Source: Uloborus plumipes
Taxonomy: Eukaryota; Arthropoda; Arachnida; Araneae; Uloboridae
DNA length: 64,000 nucleotides
Direction: 5' to 3'
Assembly: GCA_038373865.1 (NCBI GenBank)
Contig: JAXGGA010005223.1
Location: forward strand, 1 to 64,000
The notes beneath the pieces were generated by a model. The model was not told the DNA's origin, did no database searches, and saw only the letters and a list, made by a program, of their open reading frames with translations. The number at the start of each line of letters is the position of its first letter. The stretch's first letter is position 1. The translations under genes and the position numbers were made by a program. This document shows, in pieces, positions 9,862-20,351 of this stretch.

Positions 9862-10267
9862 TCCCAAGTAGCATCAACTCATCGGATTTTGCTCGGCCGA
9901 TCAACAAACTCCTCGTAAACTGATCCTGTAACGCACGATGACATCGTTCCGATCAGTATCCGAGCACGGTTTTCGATGAGCTACTTTTCATCGGAAAGCG
10001 ATATCCTTCCGATCAACTTTCCCGATGAAAATAAGATGAGCTATATTCCATCGGAAAACGATATCCTTCCGATCAAGTTTCCCGATGAAATTCCTCGGCA
10101 CGGGACTGTTCTGTTCGTAAATTGATCCAAATCTCATCGTATTCTCATCGGATTTTGCTGCTCGGATTCTGCTCGGCCGATGAGACATATTGGATCATCG
10201 GCCGATGAGAATTTCATCGGGTTACGATGAATGGCCGATCATCGGCCGATGAGATGATGCTGCTAGG
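9862..10267. mobile_element. ATCGG-rich palindromic MITE
   Basis: The ends TCCCAAGTAGCATCAACTCA and, inverted, CCTAGCAGCATCATCTCATC are inverted repeats, each leading into CGG and flanked by TA (9860-9861, 10268-10269). The 406-bp interior is full of CGATGAG/CATCGG words in both orientations, so it should fold extensively. Superfamily unknown. The open frame across it on the minus strand is a by-product of the repeats. Confidence 0.65.
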
Positions 10268-10309
10268 TATGCTTTTAACCCTAATATTCTGGCGCCAGAC
10301 TAAGGATAA

Positions 10310-10500
10310 ATAGCCAAGCTTGCTTCAAGTTTAAAAGCAACTTTAATTACGTCCCGACCTATGCAGGGATTATTTTGTAAAAATTGATTCTATCTCCCGA
10401 TAAGCAACATATATTTATTGGAAAAGAAGATTACTGATAAGCAACGTATATTTATTGGGAGGAAAGATTAATCAACGGAGTAAAATGACAAAAGTTTCGT
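10310..10500. repeat. Dispersed repeat related to 8030-8170
   Basis: Shares AATTACGTC, GATAAGCAACATATATTTATT and GGAAAAGAAGATTA with 8030-8170. Within this copy the GATAAGCAACATATATT part is duplicated in tandem (10400 and 10437). It ends with GGAGTAAAATGACAAAA, which also appears at 9731, so at least three pieces of the family lie in 2.5 kb. Confidence 0.6.
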
Positions 10501-11600
10501 AAACATTTTCTACGAATCCCTATTTTTAATGTTCCTTCGCATGGGAAGTACGGAATGAGCTAATTTGCACTTTCCAATCCCATTTTCTCATGGAGCAGAT
10601 TAGCAGACTCATTAAGAGGACGAACGCAAATTGTTGAATATTTTAGTGCGGTAAAAAATTACCTTATTTCCCTTCTCTCTGTTGTTTGTGTTTTAACAAA
10701 AACTAAAGGTAATCAGCGACAGCGAGAGATAAAGCGAATTTTATAACTTGTGAAAGCGGGAGATTATTAACATAATGGATGTTTTATAAACAGAAATAGC
10801 GATACATAAATCGTAATTTACCAGGGAAGTACTTAAATGAATTTTTATGCACAATAAATAGTAGAAAGTGAGTTAAACGACGAGAAGTAGTTTTTTGAGA
10901 AAAAATGTATTAACTTTGTTTTCTTTTTTTACGATATTAGTTTGTTTACCACGGGAGTAATTACTGTTTCAAAAACACTAAAGTTCTTTTACCAAATGAT
11001 TTTTAATGGGTTAAGCAATGTATTAATTTAATTATGAAATATATTTGGGGTGGTCAAATAAAAATGTGCAACCAAACTGGATAAAATTTAAATAAGACGC
11101 TTATTGTTACATCTAGATCTCAAATATAGCTCGCCTTTTTGTTATTATTATTGCCATTATTATTATTATTTATTTATTTTGCTCAAAATTATTCCTCTGA
11201 ATGTTCTTTTGAATTGTTTTTCAAGATTTAAATCTTTGCTCACGTATTGATTTTGGCAAAACTATTCAAAATTCTTTTACCTCTAAAACAATTTCAAAAT
11301 TTTGTCACCTTTTTCTAGTTTGCGGCAGTCGTTTGGCACAATGCAGTCCACTAAGGCTCTTGTACCCGAAATCTCAACTGAACCAACCAATCCGAATGTA
11401 GCGTTCTACGTGGTTGTTCGCTTGCGCGGGAGTCTAGGACATGACGCTCAAGAAAAGCAGAATGTTGCACGGATGCAAAATAGGATAAAATAATATATCC
11501 TCTTAATTCTTCTCTTCTAAAATCAAATTCTATACTTATTGGGCAGTTATACTTTATGTTCAACTGGAGTGATAATTTATTTTAATTCGATTTATTGCGG
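10501..11600. other. No recognised gene
   Basis: AT-rich. An open frame of 63 codons at 11302-11493 and its antisense counterpart resemble nothing I know, though the stretch 11330-11480 is locally GC-richer than its surroundings. Confidence 0.4.
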
Positions 11601-11814
11601 CAGTAGTGGTACAACTCAAAAAGCAAGCGTTTGGACTAAGAATAGGCGTAAATATGAAAAAAACACATTCTTTACAGCAGCAATACTAAAATACAACTCA
11701 TAATGGGAAGTAAGATGGGCAAGCAAACTAAAACATCTTATGTATTTTCCTTAACAATGAAAACTTTAAACCCACTTATCGCAAAACATGATTTTTTGAG
11801 TTGTACCGCGCTGT
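11601..11814. repeat. Inverted-repeat element, likely MITE
   Basis: The left end CAGTAGTGGTACAACTCAAA and, inverted, the right end CAGCGCGGTACAACTCAAAA match apart from the short CAG-proximal part. The spacing is 214 bases. No clear target duplication was found. Confidence 0.5.
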
Positions 11815-12304
11815 TAAAACCCATGAGCGAATTAATCAGGAAATTTTAACAAAAGGTACAAACAAATATACTGTTATCGTACGATTATACAGATACCTTT
11901 TTGTTGCAAGTACTTTATCTTGCAAGTATAATATTGTTTTATTCATTGGGATTTTTACCATAGGAAATATATGTACGGATGTTTAAAATTGTACAGATTT
12001 TTTGAAATAGCCATTCAAGCTTACGTAGATGGCTTCTGCTTAAACACCCCAGTCCTAAAACACTGATAAAGTGCACTGGCAGGAATTGTTTTTAGAGGCA
12101 GTGGTATGCAAGGAAATGTATTGTGTAACGCCTTGTAATTTTTTACTGTTTTCTACCCATATTTTTCGATTATTAGTACTATAAGCCATAAGTATAAGAC
12201 AAACCTCATATTTTAAATCTTAAGTTTATTTTAATGTTTATTACGTTTCTCATATAATCATTTGCATGAGTTTAGTTAACTGTTACCTCTTTTCTTAATC
12301 ATAA
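11815..12304. other. No recognised gene
   Basis: AT-rich DNA between an inverted-repeat element and the Helitron; no motif found. Confidence 0.4.
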
Positions 12305-12357
12305 CTAGCTGCGTGGCCCGGCGTTGCACGGGCTTTAATGTAGTGAAGACAGTTTCA

Positions 12358-12660
12358 GAAAACTACTCGCTGCCAAGGCGGCTCGTCTTTAAAGTATTGA
12401 AGCAAGTTTAAACAACCTACTCGCTGCCAAGGCCGCTTGCCTTTAAAGTAGCGAGGAAAGTTTCAACAAACTACTCGCCACTAAGGCGGCTCGCTTTTAA
12501 AGTAATGAGGAAAGTTTAAACAGTCTACTCGCCGTCAAGGCGGCTTGCCTTTACAGTAGCGAGGAAAGTTTCAACAAACTACTCACCGCCAAGGCGGCTC
12601 GCCTTCATATCACCAATAAAACTTTCAACAAACTACTCCCCGCTAAAGCGGCTCACTAAA
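12358..12660. repeat. 60-bp minisatellite in Helitron copy 2
   Basis: Five to six units of ACTCGCCGCCAAGGCGGCTC with A/T-rich spacers (AAAGTAGCGAGGAAAGTTT). Each GCC/GGC core can form a short hairpin. Confidence 0.85.
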
Positions 12661-13009
12661 AAGCATCAAAAGATCAATCGAATTATTTGCACATGCTTCC
12701 TCAGAAACAAAGACGATGTCAAGTTGCGCATACTTAACACTCTCCCTAAATAACAAATAAAATTCCTTACCAAAAACAATTATTTCCAATATGCTTTCTT
12801 ACTGTAAAATTAATTGCAAAATTCTAAACGAAAAAGTTGTTTCAAGATTTGGATCGCAGCCAAAAAAAGTCCCTTCTAAAAACAGCAATTGCAATTTTAT
12901 TTAAAAACGCATTTTCAAAATGGTACCAGAGAAAAAAATATATCAGTCATTAATTAGAATAAAAACAATTGTTAGAACTTTATTGTAACACGTATTCAAA
13001 ATGACAATG

Positions 13010-13260
13010 GAAAGAAATAACACTCTTTAATTTTAAAAAGTTCAATAATTTAATTAACGTTTCAATTTAAAATGGCAACGGTAAGAAATAAAAGTATTGA
13101 AATTTTCAATGGTTCAACAATTTAATTAACGCTTTAATTTAAAATGGCTACGGAAAGAAATAAAAGTCTTGGAATTTTAAATAGTTCAATAATTTAACGT
13201 TTTAATTCAAAATGGCAACGGTAAGAAATAAAAGTCTTGGAATTTAAAATAGTGCAATAA
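13010..13260. repeat. 70-bp minisatellite, left part
   Basis: Units begin AAAATGGCAACGGTAAGAAA and end AATTTAATTAACGTTTTAAT. The last unit is cut after CAATAA by the insertion at 13261 and resumes at 14737 with TTTAATTAACG. Confidence 0.8.
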
Positions 13261-14736
13261 TCAAGACACACGGCAGTGTGTCAGCCAAGTTCGCGCTGCA
13301 CATCTGCTAGTGTATCTTTACACGAACCATCTCGGGCTACTTTCGACCCCTCCGTTTCTCAAGAACTACTTCATCTACATGCTTTAAATTTTGTAAGTCT
13401 ATTAGAGTGACATAGAACACCCATAATCCTAAATTTTATGAATATATCTCTTTTAGTTTTAAAGTTATTGATATTTGAAAAGTGAAAATATGGCGATTTT
13501 CTTATTTAGATTATACACTCACTCATCAAAATGTTTACCTACTTCCAAGTGTCTCAGAATCTTAAAATTTGGCATCAAGGTATATTTTCATACACTAACT
13601 ATGGGAAAAATCTAAAAAGTCCAAAAACTACATTAAAAAAGCAAGAAAAAAAGCATTTTTTTATGAGTATCTTGGCACGATTTATAAATGGTTTGTCAAA
13701 CAAAAGCGCCAAAATGCTTATAAAACGTTGCCAAAAATAAAATACTTCAGTTTAAAATCAAGTGTTTTATTGCAAGCTGTTTCAAGGCTTAGTTTGCCTT
13801 GACGGAAGATTAAAATGGTTTATCAAGATGAAATAAATAATTCGAATTCTAGAAGTTGACTATGCCACCTAGCTGTGACTTAAGATATTAACCAAGTACT
13901 AGTTAAAATATTCTATTCCTCTTTTAAGAAAAATATAGGGTAAACACGAAGAAAATTTACTTATTTCGGATGTCGTCTGTTCCAAGCGAGGTACTTTAGT
14001 AGCACTTAAACTTTATAATATGGGTAAAAATGCATCAATATTGCTACATTCGAACGTTGCTGAAAAAAATCTTTATCAGTAAGTATACCGCTCTTCAGTC
14101 TGTTAACTCAAATAAAAATATATGTGTATATGTGAAGAACAAATGAAGAACAGTATTTATTCAGTAGTATATTAATTTGTGTCTAAATGAAAGCATAACC
14201 GTTACTTCGGCTTTTCAAAAATGCATAATATCCCAACAAAAACATAAATGTGAAAAAGGAGCCAAGTTCGGTTGAAACAACGTTTGGGCAGTTTGAAGCA
14301 GCGGTGCCACCGATAAAAGAGTTGAAATCTAACAGGCTCCAAGTTCTATAGCTGTTCTGTTAACTACAGTCGTGAGAGTTATTGAAATGTTCATTAATTT
14401 ATTTTAATAACATTTCGTTAGTTCCTTTCATATCGGCTTCGGAACTGGGCAAGTTTTAATCGTCACGAAGTTACGTTCAAAAAAGTCCGACTTCCGTCAG
14501 TTAGAAATGAACTTGCCAAGTTATAAGAAGCCGATATGAAAGGAACTAACGAAATGTTACTAAAATAAATTAATGAACATTTCAATAACTCTCACGACTG
14601 TAGTTAACAGAACAGCTATAGAACTTGGAGCCTGTTAGATTTCAACTCTTTTATCGGTGGCACCGCTGCTTCAAACTGCCCAAACGTTGTTTCAACCGAA
14701 CTTGGCTCCTTTTTCACATTTATGTTTTTGTTGGGA
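13261..14736. mobile_element. Helitron-like insertion without target duplication
   Basis: The flanking minisatellite unit is restored exactly if 13261-14736 is removed (CAATAA joined to TTTAATTAACG), so both borders are known to the base. There is no duplication, and the site is A/T. The left border starts TCAAGACACACGGCAGTGTG, a 7-bp perfect stem (GACACAC/GTGTGTC) six bases from the end. Read inverted, the right border starts TCCCAACAAAAAC. A subterminal hairpin at one end, insertion between A and T and no duplication suggest a Helitron or Helentron-type element, oriented minus. The right 506 bases are a foldback (14231-14736). An alternative is two successive insertions side by side. Confidence 0.55.
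14231..14736. repeat. Large foldback (inverted repeat) of 506 bp
   Basis: The arms, about 14231-14448 and 14528-14736, are near-perfect inverted copies (TCCCAACAAAAACATAAATG at each outer end, TTTCATATCGGCTTC at the inner end). A loop of about 80 bases separates them, itself with a GGCAAGTT/AACTTGCC stem. Transcripts would form a long hairpin. Confidence 0.9.
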
Positions 14737-14739
14737 TTT

Positions 14740-15440
14740 AATTAACGCTTTAATTTAAAATGGCGACTGAAAGAAATAAATGTCTTGTAATTTTAAATAG
14801 TTCAATAATTTAATTAACGTTTTAATTCAGAATGGCAACGGTAAGAAATAAAAGTCTTGGAATTTTAAAAAGTTCAACACTTAATTAACGTTTTAATTCA
14901 AAATGGCAACGGTAAGAAATAACAGTCTTGGAATTTTAAATAGTTCAACAATTAATTAACGTTTAATTTAAAAATGGCAACGGTAAGAAATAAATGTCCT
15001 GGAATTTTAAATAGTTCAATAATTTAATTAATGCTTTAATTTAAAATGGCAAAGGTAAGAAATAAAATTTTGGAATTTAAAATAGTGCAATAATTTAATT
15101 AACGCTTTACTTTAAAATGGCAACTGAAAGAAAAAAATGTCTTGGAATTTTAAAAGTGCAAAAAATTTAATTAACGTTTTAATTAATATCTCAGCTATTT
15201 AACGTCGTACAATTACGCGGTTGGTCTTATTGTCCTCCTTAGAAAATTTCAAGTCGAATGGTATTATGTTTGATTCTTTACGCTCAGTGGTTTTTGAGGA
15301 GTTCAAGCTTCAGACGGAATTTTAAATAGTTCAATAATTTAATTAACGCTTTAATTTAAAATGGCAACGGAAAGAAATAAATGTCTTGGAATTTTAAAAG
15401 TGCAAAGAATTTAATTAACATTTTAATTAATATCTCAGCT
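14740..15440. repeat. 70-bp minisatellite, right part, with a repeated end block
   Basis: About eight units of the same AAAATGGCAACGGTAAGAAA family, with variants (GCAACTGAAAGAA, GCAAAGGTAAG). At 15181-15316 the array runs into a unique-looking block (ACGTCGTACAATTACGCGGT) that reappears at 15421-15555 after one more unit, so the array end was itself duplicated. Confidence 0.8.
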
Positions 15441-15554
15441 AATTAACGTCGTACAATTACGCGGTTGGTCTTATTGTCTTCCTTAGAAAATTTCGAATCG
15501 AATGGTATTATGTTTGATTCTCTACGCTCAGCGGTTTTTGAGGAGTTCAAGCTT

Positions 15555-15591
<37 letters not shown>

Positions 15592-15616
15592 GGACAGACA
15601 GACAGACAGACAGACG
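15555..15616. repeat. (CAGA)n microsatellite
   Basis: CAGACGGACAGACAGACAGA-type run near the Helitron 5' end; copy 1 has a much shorter version near 4690. The open frames over it on both strands are tetranucleotide artefacts. Confidence 0.95.
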
Positions 15617-15719
15617 CGAACAGATTTTAATAGTAGTAATAAGCTTTATGATGAGGTGCATTGCATCCCGGTGAAGTATGGTGAATTGCCTGACTTTCAG
15701 GGTAACATACCTTGCTGTG

Positions 15720-15974
15720 CACTGCAAAAAAACTGTTGTTTTTACAGTATAACACTGGCAGCAAAGGTTCCAGTTTAAAACTGTAAAATCCACAGTAATA
15801 AACCGAAATTAGCAGTTTTAAAGTTTATTACTGGAAATTAGCAATTTACAGATTATTACTGTGAAATTTAGTTATTTTCTAGCTTTTTACTGTAAAGTGA
15901 GCAATTTTTACAGTTTGGTACTATAAAATTAGCTGTGTATTATACTGCAAAGACATACTCTAATTTTTACAGTG
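15720..15974. mobile_element. ACTGTAAA-type element, copy 1
   Basis: The ends CACTGCAAAAAA and TTTTTACAGTG are inverted. The interior alternates TTTACAGT, AATTAGCAATTTTACAG and TTATTACTGTAAA, so almost any part can pair with another. Four more copies lie at 20024, 26995, 43375 and 50737. No coding. Superfamily not recognised. Confidence 0.75.
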
Positions 15975-16600
15975 TGGCAATTTCGTTTTTTCGCAATAAG
16001 TAACTTATTTCGCTTCTGTTAGTGCTGATTGATTTAACACAGCATATAGACCTACATTAAGAAAATTATTAGGAATTATTTTCCATTTTTCCTTAACACA
16101 GCAATTATCACAAGTGTTTTCACTTAGGTTTGGCGCGGTACCCCAGTTTACTATACATACATTTTCGTGCAACCACATCCTTGTTTGAGTTTGTCATCAA
16201 ACTCAAATAATTGCTAAAATGCCATAACTTTGCGGATAGAAAGAGGTTAAATATTCGAAATTAAGTCCTTTTCGAGAACAGAGGAAGAGACACAAAAGGA
16301 GGATCAATATAGCTCGGTTTCATCCCATCTGGAGTCCGGAAGTTGCAAAAGACGATCCTGTCAGAACAGATGATTGATTGGAAATGTTCGATGAAGGAAA
16401 CCACCCCCATTACCTGAAAATAGTCTAGATTAATAGTTTAAGACAAAGAGCAGGAAGCTGAATTGAAAGTTAGTTTTTTTACAAGTTTATTATATTTTTA
16501 AACTATCTTCTTATTCATTGAAAACTAAAATAATAATAATTATATGTATAAAAAAAGACTACAGGACAAAAGCATTTCCATCTTTTCTCATATGGTAGGT
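15975..16600. other. Mostly featureless; small GC-richer patch
   Basis: The part 16275-16415 is less AT-rich than its surroundings, but no frame gives a family I recognise. Confidence 0.35.
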
Positions 16601-18014
16601 AGAGATGCACGGATTGGCTGGCCAGAATCGGTCACTTTGTCCATTGTTTATAGAGGACTAATCGGTGGAAAAATATTTTCAAAATATTACCTTTTAAAGT
16701 ATACTTTCACAAAGAAACTATGAAGAATAATTTTATCCAATAGTAAATAAATGTAATTTCCTACAATCCTTACTAAAACATACAGTATGAAAGTGTACAA
16801 AGTAGAAAAAAAATTCATGTGTTACTAATGATTAGATTCTAAACTTTTAAATTGAAATGCGAAAACATGAGTATTGCATTTTATTTATAATCAGCCAAAT
16901 TTTTCTAATCAACCGGTGACACAAATGTGTTTTAAATAAGATTACTTTAAGTATGCCTTGAACAAGAAAGTAAAATAAAGAAATAGATAATTTCTTTAAA
17001 TATAAGTATAGCATGTAGTACGAGAATGTAGTGAGTAAAAAAAACGCAAATAAGTCAAAGAATAAAATTCAAAAAAAGAAAAAAAAAATACAGTTGATAT
17101 TAATTTCTCACCTAATTAATTTCCGTGGTCAAAATAAGTATATACATACAGACAATATTTCAACAAGTTTCATTAATCGATACTTTTCTCCTTATCATAC
17201 TGCTTTTAGATAACCTCTAATCTTCACAAAGAATAAAAGTCATAAGTTAAATGGCTACTAATAATTGAAAATAAATTTAAAATAAAAGCACTTTAAGTAT
17301 GCCTTGAACAAGAAAGTAAAATAAAGAAATAGATAATTTCTTCAAATATAAGTATAGCATGCAGTACGAGAATGTAGTGAGTAAAAAAAAAAACGCAAAT
17401 AAGTCAAAGAATAAAATTCAAAAAAAAAGAAAAAAAAATACAGTAATTCTTACTACATATTAATTTCTCACCTAATTAATTTCCGTGGTCAAAATAAGTA
17501 TATACATACAGACAATATTTCAACAAGTTTCATTAATCGATACTTTTCTCCTTATCATACTGCTTTTAGATAACCTCTAATTTTCACAAAGAATAAAAGT
17601 CATAAGTTAAATGGCTACTAATTATTGAAAACAAATTTAAAATAAAAGCACTCTTAAATTAGAATTAAGAGTTCACCAGTCTTCCCCTATTTAAAAAAAA
17701 TCATGTCTAGTTATTATAATCAACAATGTGTTAATTAAGTTATATGTTGACGCACTTTTATAAACAATATGAAAATTGGTTTAAAGAAATTGAAAGAAAT
17801 TTCAAAATTACTTTTAGAAAATTAGGAAAAGGGAGGAAAATAAATCCGAAATAAATTAGTAAATATTTCTAAAATCGGAATCGTAAAAGAAAGAAAAAAA
17901 GTAATGGCAAAATGGGTTGTATTAAAGCTAATCATCATGATCATTAATCGGCTGATTATCAGCAGTCGATTAATTGGTGATCGGTTATTGACCAACTTGA
18001 TCATTGATGCATCC
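16601..18014. mobile_element. Degenerate hAT-type element related to 46833-47580
   Basis: The start (AGAGATGCACGGATTGG) and end (ATTAATCGGCTGATTATCAG through TTGATGCATCC) share the GATGC terminus and ATTAATCGG subterminal words of the copy at 46833. Internal blocks also match: TTTCACAAAGAAACTATGAA, GATAACCTCTAATTTTCA, CAAAGAATAAAAGT. Target duplications are not visible here. It contains a 347-bp tandem duplication. Confidence 0.55.
16943..17651. repeat. 347-bp tandem duplication
   Basis: Two head-to-tail copies (16943-17289 and 17290-17651) begin ACTTTAAGTATGCCTTGAAC and end AAATTTAAAATAAAAGCA. They differ mainly in A-run length and a few substitutions. The single-copy relative at 46833-47580 shows the duplication is secondary. 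Confidence 0.9.
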
Positions 18015-18126
18015 TTTAATTAAACAAAATTAATAACTAGCATCCCTGTTAGAAACATAAAAGCAACAAGAAAAAAAATAAATTTTGACACGTTAAATTT
18101 AAATTATGTTTTTCGCAATTACTAAT

Positions 18127-18233
18127 TGGGACAGGTGTATGTACTGTGTAGGCGAGCATGTCTGAGTGTAAGCGATTGTGTGGGTGTATTGTGTAATGTG
18201 TATGTGTGTAGGTGTAATTGTGTGTGTACATGT

Positions 18234-18263
<30 letters not shown>
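18127..18263. repeat. (TG)n-rich microsatellite
   Basis: Irregular GTGT runs ending in a pure (TG) tract near 18238-18263. Open frames here in four readings are artefacts of the dinucleotide. Confidence 0.95.
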
Positions 18264-18264
<1 letters not shown>

Positions 18265-20023
18265 AATGTGTGCCACTCAGGGGAGAGCGGAGGCAGAGGA
18301 CATGGGGTAAAACCTGAAAAAGAACCAAAACGCCAACTATGGTCGAGTAATTTTAAACAGCAATCGTGATTGCGTAAAAAATTGTTAAAAATTGCATTCT
18401 ATAATTCGAACCTGTTGTAGAAAAATAAAGCGAAATCTATTTGAAGAAAAAAAAAAGCGAAGATTCAAAAAAAACTTTGAAGAAAAGAAAAAGCGAAGAT
18501 TAAAAAAAATTTTCACGATTAATTTCCCTTCGGGGTTTAATTCATTTTCGTTTTGTCAAACTTTGGTGCAGGACTTTATTTTGTCTTCTTTTTAGCCTAC
18601 CTTCACGTTAAAGTAAAAAAAAAAAAAAGACGTAAAACGCATTTAAAGTGGCTTAGTGAAACTCAAAAATATCGTTTAGTCCAGAAAAAAGTCAAAAGGA
18701 AAGAAAAAAGTTAAATAAATAGCGAAAAATTAAAAACTGAAAAGTAGGGTTTTGAAATGGTTAAAAATGTGTATGTGTTGGTCTGTCTGCCCCCTCCCTT
18801 TAATAACTTTTGAACGTACAGTCCGATTTGAACATTTTTTTCCTTTGAAAGATCTCGCCCAGGACACCAAATTCCCATATTTCCCTTTTTGATTTGCACA
18901 AATTTTTGTTCAATTTTGAACAGTTCAAAAAAGCTTAACATTTACGCCTGACGCGGAAATTTAAGCTCAATGTAGATCCCAAACTTAAAGGCGGATTTCA
19001 TTCAAAAAAATTTTGTTAGAAAATGGTTTCAACGAAGAATGAATAAAGGTATGTTGTGAATTGGAGAGTTGAGCACGGGAAACTTTATCATACAGTCATC
19101 TGAACAAAAAATCAACTTCTGTTAAAGTAAACCATTCATAAAGATATTAAACAGTCAAGTAACGCCATCTTTTTATGACAGGTAATTATGATTTTTTACT
19201 GGTTGCAGTGTAGCTCAAACATACAATAATAAACAAGAAAGCAACTTTATAAAAAAAACTATTTCAATGTTAAATCCCCCAAATTTGTTGATCCCTTCAG
19301 ACACGAACTTTGAAGTTACAAGTAACCCCTTTCAATGTAAACAAGTCGAATCACGTTGTAGTGCAAGTCCACTGTATGCTATTATTGACGCTGGATTGTC
19401 ATTTTTCCCTTCAAACTTTACGGTTTACATGTTCTCTGAAAATAAATTCAAGGAATTGGCAAACTTGTTAATAAATTAATGCGTTAGACAAAAATTTTAA
19501 AGGAAAACACCCCTAAAAGATTACCTGTAGGGATTGATTTTGATTCAATAAATAAAATCTCACTTTGTGAGAAAAATAAATTCATATTTGAGTAATTGAT
19601 ACTGAACGAAAGTAAGACGGAATACTTATTTTAGATCGTTCTGAGTGTTTCATCATTATAGATTTAATTAAAATAAAAATTTCATTCATTGAGTTTTCGA
19701 AATTATTTTTACTCGCGTGACGTCAAATACAACAAAATTTAGTATCTTATGTTTTTTTTTAGCTTCATCGAAAGAATTTCCGACTCTTTCTTCATTTTTC
19801 TCTTATTTTTAGAACATTAATAGTTATTTCCTGCATTGTGGAAATGGAAAATTCCTAAAATAATGACTTATAGGTAAAAGCTTAAATGATGTAAGCTTAG
19901 TAGTGCATTTAATTTGGACAAGAACCATTCCCCCCCTCCCTTTTGGGACTAAAAATCCTTCTTTGCAATTTACCCTTTTTCACCCTTATTTTAGCCTTTG
20001 CACCGCATAAAATGAGCTGATAT
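18264..20023. other. AT-rich; one Helitron-like internal stretch
   Basis: Mostly poly-A-rich DNA. The part 18765-18890 (GTGTATGTGTTGGTCTGTCT, then AACTTTTGAACGTACAGTCC) resembles the 5' regions of the Helitrons at 30664 and 42063 in style, but no border was found. A 70-codon frame at 19267-19479 is not recognised. Confidence 0.4.
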
Positions 20024-20351
20024 GTTTACAGTATAATACTGGCAGCCGAGGTTCCAATTTAAAACTGTAAAATGCACAGTAATAAACTAAAACTAGCAAT
20101 TTTACAGTTTATTGCCGTAAAATTTTGCTGCATTATACTGTGAAAGCAAATAGTATAATACTGGCAGCAGAGGTTCCAGTTTGAAACTGTAAAATGCACG
20201 GTAATAAACTGTCAAATTAGCAATTTTACAGTTTATTACTGCAAAATTTGCAATTTTGCAGTGTAGTACTGTAAAGTTAGCAATTTTTGCAGTTTATTAC
20301 TATAAAATTAGCTGTATTATACTGTAAAAACAGCATTAATTGTTTGTAGTG
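20024..20351. mobile_element. ACTGTAAA-type element, copy 2
   Basis: Contains the family block ACAGTATAATACTGGCAGC twice (20030, 20153), ACAGTTTATTACTG-type words and a TTGTTTGTAGTG end. The left terminus is degenerate. It appears to be two units in tandem. Confidence 0.7.

Larger units (their letters stand above)
12305..15639 (-). mobile_element. Non-autonomous Helitron, copy 2, with an insertion
   Basis: Same borders as copy 1: on the minus strand the 5' end is TTACTACTATTAAAATCTG after host A, and the 3' end is a GCCCG/CGGGC hairpin plus CTAG before host T. The interior repeats copy 1 but is expanded: more units of the 60-bp array (12358-12660) and of the 70-bp array (13010-13260, 14740-15440), a second copy of the end-proximal block (15190-15316 and 15430-15560), and a longer CAGA run. 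A foreign segment, 13261-14736, breaks one 70-bp unit. No coding for Rep/helicase. Confidence 0.85.

Noticed and set aside
13290..13312. CTGCTAGT near 13304 as a Helitron 3' end
   Set aside because: The hairpin is too far upstream, and the restored minisatellite unit shows the true border is 13261, not here.
15465..15793. Open frames over the CAGA run on both strands
   Set aside because: Tetranucleotide repeat artefact inside a Helitron.
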